This document shows, one piece after another, positions 22,261 through 33,990 of a stretch of 64,000 bases of DNA. Numbering within the stretch: the first letter of the stretch is position 1; each line of letters begins with the position of its first letter. The stretch comes from Monosporascus cannonballus (taxonomy: Eukaryota > Ascomycota > Sordariomycetes > Xylariales). The stretch spans positions 36,148 to 100,147 of the forward strand of contig QJNS01000272.1 in assembly GCA_004154925.1 (NCBI GenBank). The letters are read 5' to 3'. Under the pieces are notes generated by a model that was given only the letters and a program-made list of their open reading frames with translations, was not told where the DNA came from and made no database searches. A program made the translations under genes and the position numbers.

Positions 22261-22476
22261 TGTTGACCCTAGCAACGCCATGGCTTAGCTAGCTAACAGA
22301 TCAGTGGAAATTGCCTTCGGCCGTTCCGGTGCCTTTATCTCTTGGCTACCACTGTTTTTATGTGTATTTAAAGAGACTTAGCTACCCTTACTTACTTCTA
22401 GGACCTTCAGGGCGGTCAACCTGTTAATACACCTTCTTCAGTTATATGCTTCAGTATGTGATGTCAGGGTCTCATA
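22261..22476 (+). mobile_element. LTR-like solo element (TGTTGA...TCTCATA)
   Basis: Close relative of 8042-8258. Flanks are GCATA (22256-22260) and GCACA (22477-22481), a 5-bp target duplication with one transition if the TCTCATA end is used, as in the 10474 and 12592 copies. Confidence 0.6.
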
Positions 22477-22619
22477 GCACAAGTGCATGAGACTATGGTC
22501 TCTGACAGTCTGCCAACTCTCCATATATGCTACGATGCTACATACAAAGATTGAAGAGGACGGAACCGGGGTATTGTACTCCAGGTTACAGGTAGGGTTT
22601 GTACTACCCACCCACTTAC

Positions 22620-23000
22620 TGTTACGACCCAACCCAAGATCGGCCACGAAAACGGTCGGACCCACAAAAAGAGTCACGTGATTTGGATCTCTCTTGGCAT
22701 CAAGATCCAAATGAATCCATACAAAACCAACCGAATCCAATGGCATTGGATCCGTGACAACGTCGAGATCCAATAAAAATCCAATTAATTCATGAAGATA
22801 TATACGCTTATTAATTCCATAGTTTAAATAGCTTTAACTTACAACATTTATTAATATTAATCGTTTGCAATAAGGTATTTCCGGTATTAAAAGACATAAT
22901 ACGTTACTATATTTATTGCTTAGATTTCCATAATATTTCTATTAATATAAACCCGTCGACTTAAGGTTTAATAGTTAGTTAAATACTATAGTTCGTTATA
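22620..23000 (+). repeat. 5' LTR of chromovirus A
   Basis: 381 bp, TGTTACGACCC...GTTCGTTATA; it aligns along its whole length to 28950-29330. Confidence 0.93.
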
Positions 23001-23099
23001 CGTTATAAGCTTTTATTTAATAATACCGTTAAACTCTAAGTAATATTTAATATTGTCAAAATATCGACCAGCATTTAGAAAACCCTTATTTAACAATTT

Positions 23100-26000
23100 T
23101 AGGCTTAAATTCGGAAATTAAAAAAAAAAGTTCGATAATTTAGGGTTACGCTATTTACCTTATTTCTTTTCGTCCGCATAAAACTTAAAAAACCAGAACC
23201 TTACGACAAAAAAAGTAATCTTTAAATTTTCGTAATTTAGATACGAATTTACCTTTACTTTTTAAACCTTAATAATCCAGCGGATATAATTTTAATAATA
23301 AAAATATACTAAATTAAAAATACGGTTAATTAATTTAAGTTTATTATAAGAAATTCTTTAGAAATAAAAAAAGTAAATAAGAAAAACTTTATTAATAAGA
23401 ATTTTTTAATTTATATTAATTTCGAAAATAAAGTATACGATAATTTCGGCAATCCGGATAAAACACGATTAACGGTTTAATAATTCTTATAATTCCGACA
23501 AAAAGGATTTATATTTAAGTATGCCGTAATCTTTAAAAGCTTTATTATTAAAACCGGATAAAGAAATAATAAAACCGATATTTTTATTAATATGTTTTAC
23601 AAAAAATTAGAGGATAATATAAAAAATAAAATTATTCGGATTAAATAATTAATTACCTTAAACCGGTATATTATAAAAGTAATTAAGATTAATAATCGAC
23701 AGTTTGAAAAACGACAGAAAAAAAAAGGATAATACGCCTTACGTTCGGAATATAATAAGTCCAACTAAGGAAAGAAACAAGATATACCTTTTACTTTTTA
23801 TGGAATAGCGCCAGGATTTATGGAATTTGGCATTATCCATAAATAAAATTAAAGCCAGATTAAATGCTTTAATTACGGCAAAATAAGACATAAGGCTTAT
23901 AAATACAAAAACCTCAAAAATTACGATAAGATAATCTAAAAATAATTAAGAAAATAATAATAAAATTATTAATATAATTTAAGCCAAATACAAATTAGGC
24001 TTATAACAAAAAATTTAATAAGGATTATTACGATAAGAAATTCGACGAAAAATATAAAAAGTTAAAAAACTGATTTAATAAATATTACGAATATAACAAA
24101 AAACGTTATAGGGATAATTATATAAGCACTAAGATTGGATAGAAAAACTTTACCCCGGAATACCCGATTAATACGGTAAAATATATGCTATATACTGTCA
24201 ACGACGAGAATATCCCAATTACGAAAAATAAAAATAACATATTTATATATAAATTATCCGTATATATTACGAAAAATTTGATTTTCCAAACCGAACCGGG
24301 CATAATAAGAATAATAAGCAATAATATTGACAGTTTCGAACCATAACCCCAGGAAATGTCCAGCAATTGGCCGAAATAAAAAGCTGGCCCGAAAGAAAGT
24401 AATATCCGCAGGAAAACCCTTTTTGTTATTATAAATAGTGTAATTATCAAACGGAAAAAAAGTTAATTTAGCGTACGGTAAAAAAGCATTATCAGAAAGT
24501 TATTACGGACCTTTATTTCGAATTGGTATTTATAGCAAACCTTCAGAAAAAAAAGGCCATTAAAAAGGAAATACGTTAGTTTATAGGAGATCTTTAGAAT
24601 AACAAAAATGACGTATAATGGAATGTAATTGCAAATATAAAAAACAATTTATTCGATAAGAAAAAGAACTGTAAAAAAATTAAGAATAATTAATACGGTT
24701 CGAAAAAATAATACGCCGACAACAGCAACAAATATAGCAGTTAAATACGTTAAACGAAAAAATATAAATAAGGTTCGATAAATTCGAATAGAAATTAAAA
24801 AAAAGGTTACTTATAAAAAAAGCCATAAAATAACGAAACCTAGAAAAATTAGAGGAAATTCCTAAAAAAGGCTTTAAACGCGACGATAAAAAACGTTAAT
24901 AACCTTATTACTTTAGACATACGAATCGGAACGTATTGGTATACCGTAATGGTGGACTGTAAAGCTCTGGGCGGAAATTATATTGCACCGGATGTAGTTA
25001 ATAAGCTTAAATTGCCATGGAAATATAAGTTAAAACCCTATATAACGACAAATGCCGAAAATTAGGAATTCGCTTACGATAACGGAAAAATCATACACGT
25101 AATTAATTATTTCGAAATTTTTATTAAAAGATGATACCAAATAATTAATTTCGACATCGTTTTATTCGGAAATTACGATATGATTTTAAGATTATTATGG
25201 ATACGCCAATACGGAATTTTAATTAATGGCGGGACTGGCTAGGTAGAATTTGCCTTATATTTTATTAATAAACCCAAAAAATTAAAATTTTAATATTCGA
25301 TCGATAATGGCGACAAATGCAAGTATAAGGAAACGATAAATATCTTATTACCCAAAAAAACAAGATATAAAAAAGAAAATAAATATCCAAAAAAATACGA
25401 CGCATAATTATTATTATCAAAGCGAAATTAAGGCAATTAAATAACGATTTAAAACAACAAAAATAACAGCCTAAGGAATTAAAAAATTTAATTAATGTAT
25501 TATTATAATATTATAAATACAAACAGCTTTTTAAAAAAAAGCTTAATACGAAATTATTAAAATATAACGAATAAGATTATAAGATAATCCTTAAAAAGGA
25601 TTTTCGACAAAGTTTTACCCCATATACAATCTTAATAAAAACGAATTACGTATTTTTAAAAAATACCTAAAAAATTAATTACAGAAAGGATGGATTCGAC
25701 TGTCGAAATTACTAACGGGATACCTTATATTTTTTGTACCTAAAAAAATGGAAAATTACGACTTATAGTTAACTATCGACAACTGAACGATATTATTATT
25801 AAGAATCAAATATTATTATTTCTGATTACGGAAATAAAAAACCGACTTTACGGAATTAACTGGTTCATAATATTCGATTTTAAAAATAAATATAACCTTA
25901 TTAAAATTAAAAAAAGATACGAATAAAAAATAACCTTTAGGACGAAATACGGATTATTTAAGTATTTGGTTATATTAATAGGACTTATAAACGTATTAAC

Positions 26001-28319
26001 AACTTTTTAGCAAATAATTAATTACGTATTACGAAAATACCTCGATATTTTCGTCGTTTGCTATCTTAACGATATTCTTATTTTCTTAAAAACGGAAAAA
26101 ACATATGCAGGATACGTTCATAAAGTTTTTTAAGCTTTATAAAACGCAAGGTTATTTGTTAATGCAGAAAAAAGTTAATTTTATACGTAAAAAATGGAAT
26201 ATTTGAAACATATTATTATTACCCCAGGACATATTAGAATAAACCCCAAAAAATCGCTACAATTACAGAATAACAGACGTTAACGACAGTTAAGGAGGTA
26301 CAGATATTTTTTAGATTCGCCAATTACTACAGGAAGTTTATTCGAAATTTTAGTAAAATAACTATACCTTTAACAAATCTTACGAAAAAAAAGGAATTTA
26401 AATAAACGCCAAATACGGAAAAAGTATTTCAAGATATTAAGGATGCGATTACCAGCGAGCTAATACTAATTATGTACGATTTAAATCTCCCCGTTAAGCT
26501 AAAAACCGATATTTCGGATTACGCGTTAGGCGTAATAATCGGATAGTAAAATAATTAAGGCAAATTATACCCTATTACATTTTTTTTGTATAAATTAAAA
26601 AAACCGAATTTAATTACGGTATTTCAAATAAGGAATTTATGGCCATTATTATGGCATTTCGGGAGTTCAAATACTTTTTAAAAGAAAACTTATACCAGAT
26701 TAAGGTTTATACGGATTATCAAAATTTTACCCGATTTACTATAACCAGGGAACTTACAAAACGATAATTTCGATACGCAAAAAAATTGGCGAATTTCGAT
26801 TTCGTTATTATCTATAAAAAAGGATTAGAAAATAACAAAGCAAACGTTTTAAGCAAGCAACTAAACTTCGAAAAAAATTGATCAAAATTAGCTATATAAT
26901 TTTTAATACTATTACAAAAAAATATTTACGCCCTTAACAAATTGCAATAATTCGGGCAGTACCGTTCGATATATATTAAAGAATTAAACAATATAACGAT
27001 AATTTCCAAAAAACCAAAAAAACGAACAAAATATAAGTTCCAAAAAATATTAAAAAAATCTAATTCGAAAAATATACGAACATTAGTTACATAGATATTT
27101 AAGAATCCATAAGACCTTAAAAGACTTTAACGTATATATTTTTTTTCCTAAAATAAAATTAATAATACAAAAAACTATATAACAATATAATATTTGTATT
27201 AAAGCAAAGATTCCACGACATAAGCTATACGGAAAATTATAGCCATTATTAATCACAGAACGACCATAATATTTAATTATATTCGACTTAATTACCAAAT
27301 TTCCTATATTAAAAAACCTAGTTACGGGAATATATTACGATAGCATTTTCGTAATCGTTTACCGATTTACGAAATTTTCTTATTTCTTACCATATTATAA
27401 GAACATAAACGCCGAACAATTAACGTATATTTTTTTAAAATACATTTTTAATATATACGGATTATTAATAAAAAATTATATTAAATAAAAGATCGATATT
27501 CGTATTTAAGTTTTAACAAGGCCTTATAATACAAATCGGCCTAAATTATAAGTTATCTAACATATTTAAATCTTAAACGGATAAATAAATAAAACGAATA
27601 AATCCAATTTTAAAAACTTACTTACGATATTATATTAATTACGAACAAAATAACTAGGTTAAAAAATTACCAATCGCATAACTAACTTACAATACCAGTT
27701 ATTACGAAAATATTAAAATAATACCTACGAACGCAAATTTTAATTTTATTCTAAAAATTTACAGAAAAATACGTAATAACGGTCTAATTAATATTAAAAT
27801 AATCCTTACGTTAAAATAATTACGATAATTATATCAAAAAATAAAAACAAAACTGGAATTCGTACGGAATTAAATAAAAAGCATTATAATTAAAAAAGAT
27901 TAAAAGGATTAATTTTCGAAAAAAGGAAAATAATTTTCCTTACTATCAAAAATATTTAAATAAAACGACCTAATAAAAAATTCGATTTCAAATATATTAA
28001 TTTATACAAAATCGCTAAAAAAGTTTAAAAAATAATTATTAATTAAAGCTTTTATCGAAAACCAAATTCTATTTAATTTTTTAGATTTCCTTATTTAAAT
28101 TAATAACAAATACGATTAAGGTATATACGGTACAAGATAATATAAAAATAAAAGACGAATAAATATACAAAATAAAAAGAATTTTCGATATACGAAAACA
28201 AAACGGACTTACCCAGTACCTAATTAAATGAAAAAAATATCCAAATTCCGAAAATATTTGAGAACCTGCTAAAAATCTTATTGGCGCCCAGCGCTTATTA
28301 AAGAACTTTTACCAACGGT
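23100..28319 (+). pseudogene. Degenerate gag-pol of chromovirus A
   Basis: Landmarks are readable through many TAA/TAG stops. A zinc knuckle begins at 23865 with the second and fourth Cys changed to Tyr. A protease-like stretch lies at about 24900-25280. RT starts near 25680 and its catalytic box at 26062-26073 reads YLND where YLDD is expected. The RT connection ([14 protein letters not shown]) is near 26315, RNase H at about 26460-26900, the integrase zinc-finger end and core at about 27190-27480 (catalytic Asp replaced by Tyr), and a chromodomain at about 28215-28290, with pol ending near 28319. All changes are of the C-to-T / G-to-A type expected from RIP; none of the enzymes can be functional. 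Confidence 0.88.
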
Positions 28320-28881
28320 AACGGAATTATTAAGAAAAGCCTCCTAATTAAGGTCCTTAGGAATAAACCAATTAAGGGAAACAAAGGATAACATAAAAAG
28401 CGGAACCTCGGCCTCCGTACGCTTTTATTTATCTAGCTTATTTATTAATTAAAGTCCGCAATTAATAATTTTAATTCTTTTAGCGTAAAGAAATTTTTTT
28501 AACGACGAAAACGAAAAAAGCAATTAATAATCTTGTCGATATTACGTTATTTGCATACCAAATCCTTTTTTAATTTTTGCTAAAAGCGTAAAAGCGTTTT
28601 TTAACAATAATTTTTTCGCGATTTAAACGATTTTTTTCTTCCTTAATACGATATAAGAAATTAATTAGGACGCCAGAATTATCGTAACGATAACGGTTCT
28701 TAATACATTCGTTATAATAACGAATTTTTTTAATTATTTAATATTTGATACCATTTTTAAAATAAAGTATATACGGCATAACTTCAAAACCGAATTTAAC
28801 AATATAAATAACCAGAAAATCTAGGCTTTCTCTTTGATTAGAACGATTACGAGATTTGCAGTTAACAATACGACCTGCCAT
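28290..28881 (-). pseudogene. Antisense ORF of chromovirus A (Zn2Cys6-like plus coiled coil)
   Basis: On the strand opposite gag-pol a frame opens with ATG at 28881 (MAGRIVNCKSRNRS) and continues through IYIVKFGFEVMPY to a cysteine-type motif from 28773. Allowing Tyr for RIP-mutated Cys, its spacing is C-x2-C-x6-C-x8-C-x2-C-x6-C. A basic, heptad-like region follows (RIKEEKNRLNREK). Stops in the frame are TAA/TAG, and one indel occurs in the distal third. It ends tail-to-tail with pol. The Cys spacing matches Gal4-type zinc clusters; function is inferred and unproven. Confidence 0.65.
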
Positions 28882-28949
28882 AGTAAAAAAAAATAACTTA
28901 CCAAAAAAAAAAATTTTTAAAAGCAAAAATCCTAGGAAAAAGGAAATCG

Positions 28950-29330
28950 TATTACGACCCACCCTAAGATCGGCCACAAAAACGGTCGGACCCACAAAAA
29001 AAGTTACGTAATTTATATCTTTTTTAATATTAAGATCTAAATAAATCCATATAGAATTAACCGAATCTAATAACATTAGATTTGTAATAACGTCAAGATT
29101 TAATAAAGATTTAATTAACTTATGAAAATATATACGCTTATTAGTTCTATAATTTAAATAACTTTAGCTTGTAATACTTATTAATACCAATCGTTTGTAA
29201 TAAGGTATTTCCGGTATTAAGAAATATAACACGTTATCATATTCATTGCTCAGATTTCCACAATACTCCTGCCAATATAAACCCGTCGACTTAAGGTTTA
29301 ATAGTTGGTTAAACCCTATAGCTCGTCACA
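28950..29330 (+). repeat. 3' LTR of chromovirus A
   Basis: 381 bp, starting TATTACGACCC (RIP-altered TGTTACG) and ending CTCGTCACA; preceded by a purine-rich stretch. Confidence 0.93.
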
Positions 29331-29742
29331 CTTACGCTAAAATTTCCTACTACGGATATCCGTGGGTGGGTAAATATTTACGTAAGTAATTAACAGAAAT
29401 ACGTAAGTAAAATAAAATTACTTACGGATTAAGTACCCATAAGAATATGAAATACCGAATTACCTATAATATTAATAATATTTTTAATTTAAGTAAAATA
29501 TAAAATTTTTTATTAATTAAATTTTTCGCTTTAATACGTAATTACGTATATATAAATATTTTAACGAAAATACGAATTAATATGTAAATTAATACGTATT
29601 TAAAAATACTTACGGATGTCCGTAAGGAATTAATTCGTAAGTAAGTAATTATGAATATTTTTAGGAAAACGCCAAGACTACCCACGGTTACCCACCCACG
29701 GTCGTGGGTAGTCCACCCATTGGGTACCCATTGCAAACCCTA

Positions 29743-30729
29743 GTTACAGGGACTTAGAAGATTTGTCTGGGTGCATCATGCAAGCATGAGAAAGGGGGTG
29801 CTTATCGAGAGGCCTCCGCTGGTGTACAAAGCTGCCAAGCCCTTCTTCATTGCTCGATTACGGTCTTGGGGATGCTAGGTTGTTCATCGCAAACAAAGGT
29901 GTCATCGATGGTGATTGTGTTGTAAGCTCAAGGTGGGAATACCACTGGAGTAATAGCACCTTACCGTAGCTGGGTCACGGTGCACGGGAGTCGCTGCAAA
30001 ACATGAGGCATAGCCTCCAGGAACCTGAAACTACGTATACATTAACATTCAGAATCACTGTCAACGCAGAGCTGACATCCGAAAGTAAATAGGGGGTAAG
30101 GAGATACAGCGGGACTAGGGCAAGATAGTACCGCTTTTTTCGACCTACCGGGTGTGGGTCTACACGGACCATCGCCGATCAACTTCCATATAACGTTAAT
30201 AACGTTATGAGGCTTAGCAACATTTGGCATCAAAAAATGGGTGCGATTTTCGGCAATGGCGGTAATTATTTTTCATAATAATAAAACCCGATTTTGAGAA
30301 TTTATTTATTAAGGTCGTTTTTGACCCAGTAATAGTAATAATGGCTTATATGCGGAAAAACGAGATACAAAGCCGAAAACGAAAACCCTTTTTCGAAAAA
30401 CAGCTTAATTATATGCCCTTAAAACCCGTTTCGTAACCGGTTCGAAATTATTTAAAACGTTAATAACTTAAAGTTTTGTTATTTTCGATATATTATTAAA
30501 TTCCTATTAAAAAACGTCGAACATTAAAGTTTTCCGTATTTTAAATTATTAAAAAAGTTAATAAAAATTTTTTTTAAAGATTTTTGCCGCCCGATAATTA
30601 ATAAAATTTGATATTATTTTAAGGTCAAAAATATTCCGAATATATTTAGGTAATAACGTTATAAAACGAAGTTTTTTTCGAAATAATCGAAAAAATATAT
30701 AATTATATAGTTTACGTTAAAAAAGTTAT
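29743..30729. other. Non-coding stretch: GC-balanced island, then AT-rich relic
   Basis: 29743-30240 has normal composition and continues the locus interrupted by the hAT element. Around 30133-30178 it holds a CGACCTACCGGGT...TACACGGACCA block that recurs inverted at about 48389-48436. From 30240 the sequence is AT-rich without recognisable coding. Confidence 0.45.
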
Positions 30730-32240
30730 TGTCACGGGCCAAGGGCCCTAGTGGAGAGATTAGCGTAACGCTAATCCCGTGGCTTCTATATATATAACTA
30801 ATTGCTCCCACGTATCTTCTTAGCTGTTCCCTAGATTTCTTAATAGATCTGTTATGGCTTATATCCTGAGTTATTACGTATGTAACTTTTTACATATTAA
30901 GAAATCTCCTTTTTTGCGAACGGTCCGTCGCCATAAGAAGTACGCCAACGTTACGTACCCGTTATTCGTACGTAATTTATTCGTTATGGATATCGAAAAA
31001 CCGCGCCGTTAGGTTTTACGAATCGTTCGCAAGTTATAAGGCCGTAAAAACTATAACGCTTAAAAGTTTAAAATAAATAAAAAATTATTCGTTAACGGAA
31101 AAATAATCGGCGATAATCGTACGCAATTCTTTTATATTTAAGGAATTTTTAGCCGTTAATTTCAAAAATCGACGTTTTTGTCATATATGCAAAAAGTCTT
31201 AAAAAAGCCGAATTTCTAAGCTTTCTTAAATTATATTGCCATTACCTTAAAAAAACCTAATAAGAAATAAAAAATTGGTTAACGTTTAATTAAGTTGTAT
31301 TAATATAACGCTTAAATAACGTCCGAATATATTCCTATATTCGAAAATACTTTTTATCAGGCCAAAAAAAAAACGAATAACCGGATAAAGCCAAAATTTT
31401 TTTGCTAATTTCGGGCCTTAACGCCAAAACGAAAAAATAATTGGATTACGAAAGATAACCTAATATTTGGGGAAAGTTCGCATAATTTTTTTGCCGTTCG
31501 GAAATATCGTTCCTAACGGCTTCTATCCCGGCACGTTCGCGCGTAATAATTTTCTAATCGGAGGACGATATTATGAAAAATGTAAAAATCGGTATGTTAG
31601 CCGTTAATTATTAACGTAAGCGCTATTGGCGAACGGAAAGGCGTTATTTAAGGTATAGCGAAACGGGCATTTTCGAAAAAATTATCCTAAAGGGAAAAAA
31701 GTTACCGTCCGATATATTAATATTAATAAGGCATTAAAAATTCCGTTATTATTTAAATAATAAAAAATAACCGCAAAAGTATTCGATAAAATCTGAGAAA
31801 ACTTAAATAAGTTTGACGTTAACGAAACGTTAAAAAATTAATAAAAAAAACCTTAAAGAAAATAACGCGAAAATATAAAGCTAATAACGCGTAATATGCC
31901 AAAAACGTACGGGGGTAAAATACGCGGCATAATTTCCCCGTAACCGTCGAAAAACCCTTCGGATTAAAATTTACGAATATCGCCGCCTTAGAACAAAATC
32001 CCTAAAAAAGTACTATAAATAAACGTTTGCCGTATAACGGGAAAAAGCGAAAATTAAATTTAAAGAGAGAAATTATATTACGGGTTAAAGGCCTTAGTAA
32101 AAGGATTAACGTAACGTTAATCCCGTAGCTCCTATATATATAACTAATTGCTCCTACGCATTTTCTTAGTTGTTTTCTAGATTTCTCAATAAACCTATTA
32201 TAGCCCATATCTTTAATTACTACATATGTAACCCTTTATA
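30730..32240 (+). mobile_element. Short 1.5-kb LTR element (TRIM-like), RIP-mutated
   Basis: Two 165-bp direct terminal repeats, 30730-30894 (TGTCACGGGCC...TTTTTACA) and 32076-32240 (TATTACGGG...CTTTATA), flank 1181 bp. Target duplications are GTTAT (30725-30729) and ATTAT (32241-32245), with one RIP-type difference. No RT, integrase or gag landmark is visible inside, so it fits a terminal-repeat retrotransposon in miniature needing enzymes in trans. LTR strand is assigned from TG start and TATATATA box only. Confidence 0.85.
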
Positions 32241-32938
32241 ATTATTATAAAAATATTTTATTAAAACGTATAAAATTAATAAAAGTATTATTCAATATTA
32301 GTTCCTATATATTTTATAATATTTTTCCGTTTAATTAAATCCTAATTATAATATTATTTTTATTTTTTATCAAAATAATTTTATAATTTCCTTATAGATT
32401 AAAAGATTATTTAAAAAAGAATTACGAAAATCGTAATAAAAAGATTTTAAAAAACTGTTTAAATTATTAATTTTTCATATAATTTATTAAGCATAATAGC
32501 TGCTAAAATAATTACTTAAATTTAGTTTTATAATAGTTATTTTCCAAACTTTTTAAAATTGAATTTATATACTGTTTTCTTTTTTAATTTACTTTTAATT
32601 TTAACGAATTTGTTTTTTCATTTATTAAAAAATATACATATAATTTTAAAGACATATGTATAATTAACCGCGGGAGTGATAAAAATAATTAAAACAAAAG
32701 GCAAATAATAGTTATATTAATTATTAGCAAAAATAAAAAATATTTTTCAAGTTAATTATTTTTTACGGCAAAAAATAGTGTAGAACATTAAAAAGTTTTT
32801 ATTACTATCTAAAAGTAAACGTATTATTTAATAATATAACTTATTATAACGAAAAGCTATTTTATAAATATTTAAAAGAAATCTTTTAAATATATTAAAA
32901 AAATTAAGAAATATCTTAAAAATACAGCTGTATTAATT
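32241..32938. other. AT-rich relic, nothing recognised
   Basis: Extremely AT-rich; no coding remnants or clear repeat ends seen before the LTR of element B. Confidence 0.4.
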
Positions 32939-33328
32939 TGTGACGGCTAGGGGTTTAACCAACTATTAAACCTTAGTCGTACGGGTTTATGTTGGCAGAA
33001 GTATCGTGGGAATCTAAGCAATAGATATAGTAATCATATTACGTCTCGTAATTCTAAGGGTGTCTTGGATAACGATATCATATTGCAAACTGAAACCATC
33101 TAAACTATGGAATAATAAGCGTATATATCTTAATTCCTTTATTACTGTTCATTTTTGCTTAACAAAGCCCTATTAAACGATTGCTTAATACTGTTTAATC
33201 GTGTTTAGTCGTGTTTAATTATGTTTAATTAAAACCTATTAAACATTAATTACGTAACCTTAAATTAATGTAATTTCGTAATTTTGGCTGGATTGTTTTC
33301 GCAGGCCCAGCTGGCTTAAGTCGTAATA
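32939..33328 (-). repeat. LTR of chromovirus B (3' LTR by coding strand)
   Basis: 390 bp, plus strand TGTGACGGC...GTCGTAATA; it aligns end to end with 46755-47144. Confidence 0.9.
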
Positions 33329-33497
33329 CTATTTCCTCTTTCTCTAAATTTTGCCCTTAAGATTTTCCTTTTTTTTGATAAGCCCTTTTTTCCTTAAGAT
33401 ATTAACCCGGATTACTAAAAATCGTCGTTAAGTTCTTTCGTCTAGTACGTAACGTCAAAATCTGCTTTTTATTTTTGACGATTTTAGTTTTGAAATT

Positions 33498-33990
33498 ATG
33501 CCGTATTCTTTATGTTTTTTAAAGGCTAAAAAATACGAAATAATGGAAAATATTTTTAAATGCAAGGCGTACGTTAAACGTAATTATCCTTATAATAATA
33601 ATGGCGTTCCCTTATCTTTTTTAAAAAATATTCGTACCGAAAATTAACATTTAAAACGCGAAAAAATACTTGCGAAAAAACGTTTTTTAAAGTTGTAAAA
33701 ATGTTATTAGCAGGAAATAAACGAAACCATTATTCGATTAATTCGTTTCCGAAAACAAAATACGTTTTTTCGTTTAAAAGAAGTTAAAATGGTATAATAA
33801 GAATTTTAATCGCTAAAGAAGTTAAAAGAACAAAAAAGCCAGAAGCAGACCAATACCGAGGTCTTCTTAGCCGCCCTAGCTCCTTCCCTTAAGTTACCTG
33901 GTATTACCTGGCTGCTGAAAAACGTCGATTGGGACATAATTATCTTTGGTAATTTTACCGTCGTTAGTAAAAGTTTTTTTAGCAAACGTT
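33498..33990 (+). pseudogene. Antisense ORF of chromovirus B (Zn2Cys6-like plus coiled coil)
   Basis: Runs opposite to the element's pol, between the chromodomain and the 3' LTR. From the ATG at 33498 it reads MPYSLCFLKAKKY, then KCKAY and GVPLSFLKNI. With Tyr for RIP-changed Cys the spacing is C-x2-C-x6-C-x8-C-x2-C-x6-C, identical to element A. A long basic and Gln-rich helical stretch follows to about 33890, where it reads SQKQTNTEVFLAALA. The few in-frame stops are TAA or TAG. A related IFDDFSFEI lead-in suggests the frame begins farther upstream. Confidence 0.65.

Larger units (their letters stand above)
22620..29330 (+). mobile_element. Ty3/gypsy chromovirus A, complete but RIP-inactivated
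   Basis: 6711 bp with 381-bp LTRs on both ends and CTTAC target duplications (22615-22619, 29331-29335). LTR ends are TGTTACGACCC / CTCGTCACA. The 5' LTR is clearly less mutated than the 3' LTR. Coding order on the plus strand is gag with a CCHC-type knuckle, protease, RT, RNase H, integrase and chromodomain (the defining chromovirus feature), then an antisense ORF before the 3' LTR. Confidence 0.93.
22593..29742. mobile_element. Second hAT element, 8-bp TSD GTTACAGG, carrying chromovirus A
   Basis: TAGGGTTTG... and ...TTGCAAACCCTA termini are flanked by GTTACAGG (22585-22592 and 29743-29750). The ends match the 12273-13524 element in reverse orientation. Only 27 bp of hAT lie before the chromovirus insertion and 412 bp after, so the original element was about 430 bp. 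The distal part is RIP-eroded. Confidence 0.9.

Noticed and set aside
24118..24450. 110-codon hydrophobic minus-strand frame
   Set aside because: Antisense to degenerate gag-pol of element A; hydrophobicity follows from AT-rich codons.
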